From positions 45,249-107,248 of the forward strand of contig NMRA01000477.1 in assembly GCA_002633005.1 (NCBI GenBank): a DNA stretch of 62,000 nt, written 5' to 3'. Source of the DNA: Phoronis australis. Lineage: Eukaryota; Phoronida; Phoronidae. The position numbers and the translations under genes were made by a program. The notes below the pieces were generated by a model. It worked only from the letters and a program-made list of their open reading frames with translations, had not been told where the DNA came from and ran no database searches. Shown piece by piece: positions 22,901 to 31,900 of this stretch. Positions within the stretch are counted from its first letter, which is position 1. Every line of letters starts with the position of its first letter.

Positions 22901-25900
22901 GAACTACTTTTTCTCGCCGTTGTCACTTTAAATCAAAGTGTTCTATGTATACAATGCACAATATTGCTCAATGTCTCATCTACATTCAAGACATAGAAAA
23001 TACAAAGTATGAGTACCTCATAAATCACTTAAAAGGACACCGTATTTTTACTCTTAGCCGCAAAAATTGTCAACTTGAACCGGAGACGAAACGAATTTGA
23101 GACAACTTAACACGTGAACCTCCAGACACAGCCATGAAATTACGAGAAGCCCTAACTTGCTTTATTTCAGAACTTGAACTCCATCTCCTGACAGAAAAAA
23201 AACAAAACCAAACCAAACTCAGAAGTCATCCTAGCTGAGTAGTGTTCCCCTATTCTTCTAACAGTTGCAAAAATGAAAACTAAACAATACTTGTCACTGA
23301 AACACATAAATGTTCAAAAATGAAAGTCGTAATCTTCCTCCCCTGCTTCCTCTAACACACAACACACCATTAAGTACTAGCTGTAGTAATACTGGCCCAC
23401 AACTTGAACGACACTTGCTGCACAACATGGTTTTCCCTGTTGCCTACTGGTCTGCTATGACATGGCTTTCCCTGTTGCCTACTAGTCTGCTATGGTCACA
23501 AAAATGAGGGTGACACCCAAGAGGTGAGGTCTTCACTGCCGAATACTCACCCAGTACTTCCAATTTTGCCACCTCTGTTTCAACAACGCCCGTGACGCCC
23601 TCTGCATGACACAGGTAATGTCCATTATTCGCCCGTGTCACATTAATTATCACCAAATTATCTGGAATGCAACAAATGATAGTGTCAACAATTTCAAGCC
23701 CAAGGCTGCGTTCTACTATTAACCCTAAGGTTCACCTCCACTTAAAGGAATACTAAACCCTGTTTAAGCAACCAATCCTCATTCTGTTCCCGACTAATGT
23801 ACCTTTGACATCTCGCTTTAGTGACAAAAGCAGGATTCAACTAAAACACATACTCATTGCCTCATAGAATGGATACTGTGGTTCCTGGGGTGGATAATCA
23901 TTGCCTGCAGTTGTCGCGTGACTCGTCTAGAGCGTAGGTCGTGCTTGCTGTTTAAAAGACCTAGTAAGAACTTTTCAAAATTCGCTCCAAACTTTTGAGG
24001 GTTGACGAGGGTTTCAAAGAGCATTTTTTTGTCAAAGAGATGGATTGGAAAGTCGTAGTTAGTACCTGTCAATTGATTAAGACCAAGTACTACACTACTA
24101 CACCTACTTTACCAAACAGCAGGAAGTAGAACCACTAAGCCAGTTACATTTCACACAAACTAACAAGGTTATGAAACCAGTCCCCACATGTTCCTCACTT
24201 AGACAAGAATTGATTTCTGGGATTGAAAAGAAGCGAGATTTCGTGACTACTTGCAATTACACTTCTCGTACAGCATGAGCAGCCATCACAAACCAGCTTA
24301 CAGAGCTTCATATCTGTAAGTTCTTCCTAAATCCAGGAATTACCTCCAATCTTAATTGGGAACAAGTTGAAACGAGTTGTAAAATGACCAGGAAGTTATT
24401 TTGGGCAGAAGCCCGGTGACAAATCACTCTGGTAAAAATTCTCGCTAATACAAGCATTCATCTATTTCAAGTCCAATTCTTATTACATTGTTGCAAATGC
24501 TCAACATTTTGCTGAATGATCTTTGAGGAAAGCTATACTACACACACCTCACTCATATTGAAGTAAACATTTCACTCTAATGATAACTTGTATTCTTAAA
24601 TTCATCAGGAGTCCATAATACCCTAAAACCTGACCTATTTCAAACAAACGTGTTTTCCGTAACTGACCATTTTTTCATTTCGCAAAGGCTTCTAAACATT
24701 ATCTTGAATACCCACAATTCCGCTGAAGGTAACCATGGAATAGAAATTTAAAATCATAAAACATTTATTTGGTACTACTTCCGTTTTGTGACAAAAATCC
24801 CAAATTAAAATTTCATCCGTTTGCCACACTGAGTCCACAACTGATGAGATTTTAACATAGTCCATGCATGTCGAGTAAAATTCTTAAAGTTTGTGCAAAT
24901 CTTCAAATAATTTCCAAATAACACTACTGATATACTGTTGCTGTTTTTGGTACTACATAATTCACGACTTCAACGTTTATATTATTGAAAAGTTGTTGTT
25001 GCTGTAATCAATACCAAAATTTAATCAACCAATTTTTTTTGCTGACTTCACGAAGATTTAATAGTGTTAACTCCACAAATATGTTACTCTAGCCTCTTGG
25101 AAACATTCAGAGGATAAATTCACAGATGGTCATTTGGCACACGGTTTCAGCTACCACCACCAGGTGAAGCCAGCTGCTACCCCAGACATGGCTGCCAAAG
25201 TTTGTCTTTCTCGTCATGTCTTTCTCATCAGTAATGGATAGGACTGGCTGCCAATTATACAGACATTAGCCAGGCTCCTGCGGGCCGGCTCCCAGGCAAA
25301 TTTATGACACTTGGGACATAAGTGTTATTGCAGGTTTAATACAGGGGAAAAACAAATAGAAAAACAAAATTTAAAGACCATAAAGGGGTCACTGAATCTT
25401 GGCCAGACTGTGGTTGGACTATTGGGAAATGATCGGAACACAGCAATGCATCTTTAGGCGGCATTGTGAAAACCAGATGCGACAACTTGCTAAATGCAGG
25501 AGGCTTTTTAGGGCAAATTGGTTAATGGGCCAAAACGTGCATAACTTGAGTCACACACAATGCTAGGAAGTTATGGTTAACAAAGCGTTTTACAACTTGG
25601 CTTTGATCTGTGAAAAACACCCTGGGTTTGAGTGCTGAAGCTTGGCACACAATGCTAATGAAAACGCTGGATAAAAACAATTACATGCACAACAGTAGTG
25701 AAGGAAAAAAAGTTACATGAGAAATGACTGAATGTAAACAAGGGCTAATAAGTGAGAAGACAGAAAACTGACATAATGAGACACAAGACAAACATTGCTG
25801 CCATGTGTTTGCTTAACTCCCTTCTCAAAACAATAAATTAGGACCAGTGTAATAACAATGCGTACTTGGGTTATGATTCATGTGAAAATAAACAGTGTTT

Positions 25901-28900
25901 AGGAGAGGGATTTGGTTTAAGTGCCAAAGAAAACACTGTTTAACAAGAATTCAGCACGATTTCCTCTGGGAATGGACAATAAGAGGGTCTTGATTAAGCA
26001 AAAAAAACGTCAACATAAATAAACATCATTCTTCAAGAAACCAGTCAGATGTTTTATAGGCAAAAGCAATAGGACAATGAATTCTGATTTTAGCAATCGG
26101 CAACAGGTGTCAGGATAGTTCAGGAATGCCTAATCACTAATTGTCATAATACAGCTACATCCGTACAAATTCAGTTTTTAACATGACGGCATCCAGAAGC
26201 AGAACTAACGAGGCGTTCGGGAACGTTATTCTTTTTCAGGAATGCCTCGGGGCAAATACTTGACCTCAGGAAATCGCATCAGATTTTACTTTTATTTTGA
26301 TCCGGTTCACTTTGTAAATGGAGTTCACGTGAATCGTCCAGAAATAATCTTGGTTCACCCGGGCAGATGCAAAGACCATTAAAATTTAAAAATGGGTGGA
26401 AGCAAAAAGCCTGGCATCTGGTAATGCCGGTCTGATAGTCTCAACACTGCTAACTTGCACATCAATGTCAGAGTAATAGGCAGATGCATACTTAGAGAGC
26501 TCAATATACTGACAGCATACCGTAATTCTTCCATTAATTTGCACATTTTACATGGATTGTTAATTTTTTTTGAAAAACAATTCTTATTATTTATTTCCAA
26601 ACTCCAGAGAGTAACAGACATAATACAGCAACATTCAAATGTTGCTGTAAATACCCACAATGCTGTAAACCTCCATCAGGCACATTTGCTGCCTCGTTTT
26701 CGTGCCAAGAGTTTCACACGTTATTTGTTGTTGTCTGATTCTCTAAAAGTTTTTCTCAGTTGCATTACTCTGTTGGTCTTTCCAATCCCAATGAAGTACT
26801 ACAGCTGTGCCGTGGGCTGCAACTCCGATGTGAGAAAATTTGATAAACTGGATGTGAAATTCTTTGTCTTCCCGACACCAATAAGAGACACAAAAATGTG
26901 CCTGATTTCCAAAACGAGGCCACACGCTTTCTTATCTCTGGGTCAAAGGAGAGTTCAATCGTCATGTAATCCGGAAAAACCACATGAATATATATGCATC
27001 AAAAAACGAGGTCATGTTATAACAACAGTGAGGACAATGATTGCTGCAATTGCAGTTTTCATCTATCCTCAACTTGTCAGTTGGCAAGATTTTTAAGTAA
27101 ATGCATTTTACTGACAATGTAATAACCGAACAGTTCCGTCATAACCAAGTTAAAAAGTATGTATTTGATGGTTGTTATAACTGTACAAACCACACAACCC
27201 AATGCAAAGGTATCCAATGCCCTGCTTTCCCTTATTTGATTTTATCTCTCCACCTGGGAAAAGCTATTTCATATCTTTGGTAAAATCCCCAAATATCAGT
27301 GCTTTTAACAAGCCACAATCTTGGGAGACACACACCTTGCAAAAAAGTGTCACTCACCTAATTCTAAGCGTGCATTAGATGGCAGCTTGCCGCCATATTT
27401 GCTCCACGTGATCCTAGGAGTGGGGTGACCCCTGTAGACGCATGGTAGTGTGACATTGTGACCCAGGGGCACCACAATCCTTTGGCGGGGCTTTACCACT
27501 GCCCGGAGGGCAACATCTCCACTGGGTGCTGAAAGAAGGAATTGAAATATGGAGCTTGAATTAAAAATCAATACAGTTCTCTAGGAACACAGAAGGCACT
27601 TCAAAACAAGTTATGTCACATATGGAGCAACATCAGGATTCTGCAACTCAGTGCACGGAACTAACCTGTTTAGGGTGCTTGAAAATAAATTCATTGACAG
27701 TTATATCGGTGCTTGGAATGATTAATGGCAAAAAAGAAGAAAATTTTTTGGTGACGTAGTGTTCTTCAAATAAATAGGCTTATGTCATAGAAGTAGTTTT
27801 GCGTCTAAACTGCAAGAAACATTTTTTACAAAATTAGCTCGAAATAAAGATGAAAAAGAGACGAAAAAAGAGAAAACTGGAAATCAAATAATAGGAAATC
27901 AAAACAAAAAGGAGAAAATCCCCTTGAAAGAGGGTAATTCCAAGCCCTGTACCAATAGACTTTTTGGTCCACTATGCTATCAATTTTTTGGTAACGGTCA
28001 TAAGTGAACAACATAAAAAAACAACGTCGAAAATCAAACGAAAACTTCCCATCTCAAATGTGTTAAGTTAAGCAATACATGATGTCCGACTCCACTGTCA
28101 TCTATACTATAGTATTACTTCATGTTAGCTTGTTCCAAAATATTCAACATTATGACAATGCAGGCATGTGTGGAAAGCTATCAATAATTTGGCAAACATG
28201 TACAAAGACTAAGAAAACTGTTTGGCCAAGCAGAGATTCTTTAAGTCAAGACAGACGTATGCAGTTACTGGAGATCTGATGAGAAGACAGCGTTGCCAGC
28301 CTTGGGCAAATGTGCTGTGTTATCACTCTAGACAGGAATGCAAATGCTCAATGCTCGGCAAGGCAGAAAATAACTTGAAATGAGCAAACAAGCCACGCTC
28401 TTTCTTGAACTTGCAGATGACTAGCTCTTCTGAGAACACAAACACCCAATGAACTGGCCATACGGTTTTATCATTTGAACATAGCCGACCTAATCTGAGC
28501 TTGATAATAATAAAAGACACTGCCACAGCTAGGCACAGCCATCTTCAATCAACTGGAATCCAGCTGGGGTTTTTTACCAAAGGGATATTGTGAATTAAAG
28601 CAGCGTGGTGCCGCTTTGATAGAATACCAACAATTCTCTGCCTCCACTGTTTTTAATTAACTACACACATCTCAATCTCCCTTTGTGTACCCCTCTGATA
28701 CAAGTCACTTTTTGATCTCAAAATCAGTCGGGATGTTTTTTTGTTTGCGAGTCCTTCAACAATAACAGTTGTTGTCAGAGGCAGACAATGGAGTCATCCG
28801 TGGGTGTGTGACCACAAAGACGACCACGTGTCCTGGTACAATGAGCCCGTCTGTCACCGCATAGTTTCCCCGATTTCATAGGTCAACAGAGATGTTGCAG

Positions 28901-31900
28901 GAAACACAATCTTATCTAGATCTATTAGGCGAGGCAGAATTTGAAGATGAATGAAGGAATGTGACAACTGGAATAAATTGAGATGCGCGCATTGTGCAAA
29001 TCAAAGGAAAATGTATTAACTAGGGTAGATGCTAATCAAATGCAATGGCTCAACTGAAATGAATGTCAAGTTCGAACCAGAACCATTAGAATATGATTTG
29101 TGACTCGATCAAGGGCTGTATTTTACTGATGTTACCATTCCAATTCTGTCAAACGCACTCAGGGGTTCGCATTTCAACTGTAACATGATCTACCAAAATT
29201 ACCAACAATGAAACATTTTTGCTACAACAAAAGCACTCTGATGTCAAGCCTCCTCCTCATTAAGTATACATATATATATAGTATCTTGGTACAACAGTGA
29301 AGCATTCTAATCTGAAAGTTTCGGAACATACCAGCTAGTAAATAAGATGCAACCTTTCTAGTGGTGACAGCTGTACCAAAACCTCAACAACTGATGCATG
29401 TTCCAGGATTCCTCATTCTGATCTACGTAACTTTATGAGGCTAGCTCTACCGAGCTCAAAAATCAAGAGTCCTTTGCAAACAAAAGCTAACTTTTACAAT
29501 AACTGAGATACAGCCATTTTAACTGTTTTCGAAAACAATAACAACAGCAACAACAATGACCAATATACATGTAGACAGGGAAATTGTAAAGAACATCAGC
29601 AGACGAGCAGGAAACGTGCAGACAAGAATGAACCATGAGCAGACGTACGCGCAATGACTCACCGTGAACCCGGAGGCGAATGCGTGTCTTTGAGCTGCGC
29701 TTGTGGTGACTGACACTATTGATGGCGATGCACTTGTACTCGCCCTCATCCATCTTTGTCACGTTACCAATCTGAAGGCTGCCATCGTCCGACAGCTTGT
29801 GCCGCTCTATTGAAAAATGTCAAAATTAAAAAAACATTTTGAAGAGACGGCAATAACTGCAACGTCAAGGTTATGCAGGACCCTAGAAAACTGTCCAACT
29901 TTGGATAACTTCCGAACATCACATCTCAGAAATGACTGATGGGATTCATATAAAACTATCAGGTACTATGCTCTATGCACTGTTTGGCAAAAACTGCCAT
30001 GAATTGTTTTTTAAAATGTTCCCCTTTGGCAGGGGGGCTAACAAAAATATGACTTCCTTAATTTTAATGAAAAAAAATCAAAATTTATAGAAATCTACAA
30101 CAGTATTATTAAGATTTCGTCTTGAACATTTATGTCAAACAAAATTTGATCGTGAATGTACCTTTCTTTTTTTTAAAAAAACACATGGTCACTTGATTCA
30201 ATTCATGGCAGAGTGGTAAAAGTCACAAATATAATTCAATAGGCGGGCTATTTTCAGAAAATATTCATTTTTACAGAGTTACAATCTTTGGCTAAATAAC
30301 AGACTTCTTGATAAGGTCCAACATACCCTTAAACCGTTACATGCCACACTAAATCATCCAGGCCACAGACAATACAGTATTAATTTCAGAACAAAACTAC
30401 ATTACACACCACATCCCAATTTCAACTCTCTCTTTTAGCATAAGTAGAAAACACATTGCGCAGTGAACTCTCACCAATTTCTGATAAAATAATTGCCAAA
30501 ATTGGCAACTTCTTCATTTTCAAGGGCTTTTTAACAATGTTGCGATTGCCCAATTTTTTCAAAACCATTGTCTTACAGTAGCTTTGGTGCAGAACCTGAA
30601 CATCGTTTTTTATGTGGTGGTACATATTTTTTGGAAAAAAAATAGAATATAGTATTTCCCTTGTTTCAATTTGCCTTGTTGTGTCCTACACTGAGAGATT
30701 TTACTGAATGCACAATAGTCACGAGTATAGAAGCAGTGTACAACTGCAGGTACAACTGCCCTACTGATGCAGAGCATTGTGGGTAAATACCAGCGCGAAT
30801 CAGAGGGCGCCGTCTTCCAGAAAGTGGCTACTTTACTTTTAGTGCCAATAACTACATATTCAATTGTGCAAACGATGATTGAGCAAGGGGAATACAGGAG
30901 GAGAGGTGGGAAAGTTGTACTAATACTATTAGCCAGAGCTGGGCAAATTCGCTATCTTCTATTATGTAAGACCAATTTCTGCAAAACCTTTTATGTTGGC
31001 TAACACAATTAGGTGGGTAATATGAAGGCAGAGAGGGTGATTGGATGGGGCATAAATGGAGTTGCCATCAATTTACCAGCCTGTCAGGTAATCAGGCAGT
31101 GAATCAAAGGTTGCAACTCATTGGAATTCTGACATGAGACAGGAGTGAAAGAAATATTGACAAACCATTGATGTCTGTTTAGAACCAACTGCCTAGAGAT
31201 TCAGGTTGCATAAGAGGAGAGACCAGACTTATTGGGATACTCCAGGTATATATGCTAACATTCTTATTTCTGAGTAAAGATTCACACAAAATAGTCAAGA
31301 TTTTTCTGTGACAAAAGCACTTGCTGGAAATTTGCACGGTAAAGAAACTTTTAGTCTGAATACAGATACATAACAACAAGATCAGAAACTGTTGTTATGG
31401 CAACAGAGTAAAGCAAGCCAAAACCCGCAACCACTATTGAGAATGACCATAATTTTGCAAAAATATTCTTTAATAAAAACTATGGTTCAGAGCTTGAAAA
31501 TGCTTAAACACCACATTGGTGCAACTTTCAATTTATAGAAAATGGGAACACAAAACTTCACTAATATGCCATATTATGTTCTAAACTAGTGAAATTTTAA
31601 CCCATCACTGCCAGTTGATGCTAAAATGGGCAAGCAAAGCCAGCAGGCTTGACATTTGATTCAGTTTCCATGACAATACAGGCTCTGCATTTCTGCTGGA
31701 GCCAATTGAAACTGAAGGCAAAGGCGGGTCAAACCTTTGCCAGGGTTCAAATCAAAACCAACTGTACAAACAGGCAGTTGGAGACAGGCTGACAGGGACA
31801 CATGGGACTAGCAAATTAGCCATGCCTTTCAAAGGTGTGGTGAGTCAGACCTATTTTAAACCTGGGATAGTTAACTGAATGTGGACAGGCAAACAACCAC

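Larger units (their letters stand above)
20992..23501. repeat. Large direct repeat, copy B (holds Ig4 exons)
   Basis: Partner of 18290-20759. It begins at the first base after the single N at 20991. Copy B has a private tandem duplication of about 35 bp at about 23424-23494 (acatgg..ttccctgttgcc twice) and small insertions near 22260 and 22310. The pattern looks like two alleles. Confidence 0.95.

Noticed and set aside
23854-24072. Minus-strand open frame of 72 codons next to the Ig3 exon
   Set aside because: No known domain. The neighbouring ttaaaggaatactaaaccctg looks like a dispersed repeat, so the frame is probably repeat-derived.
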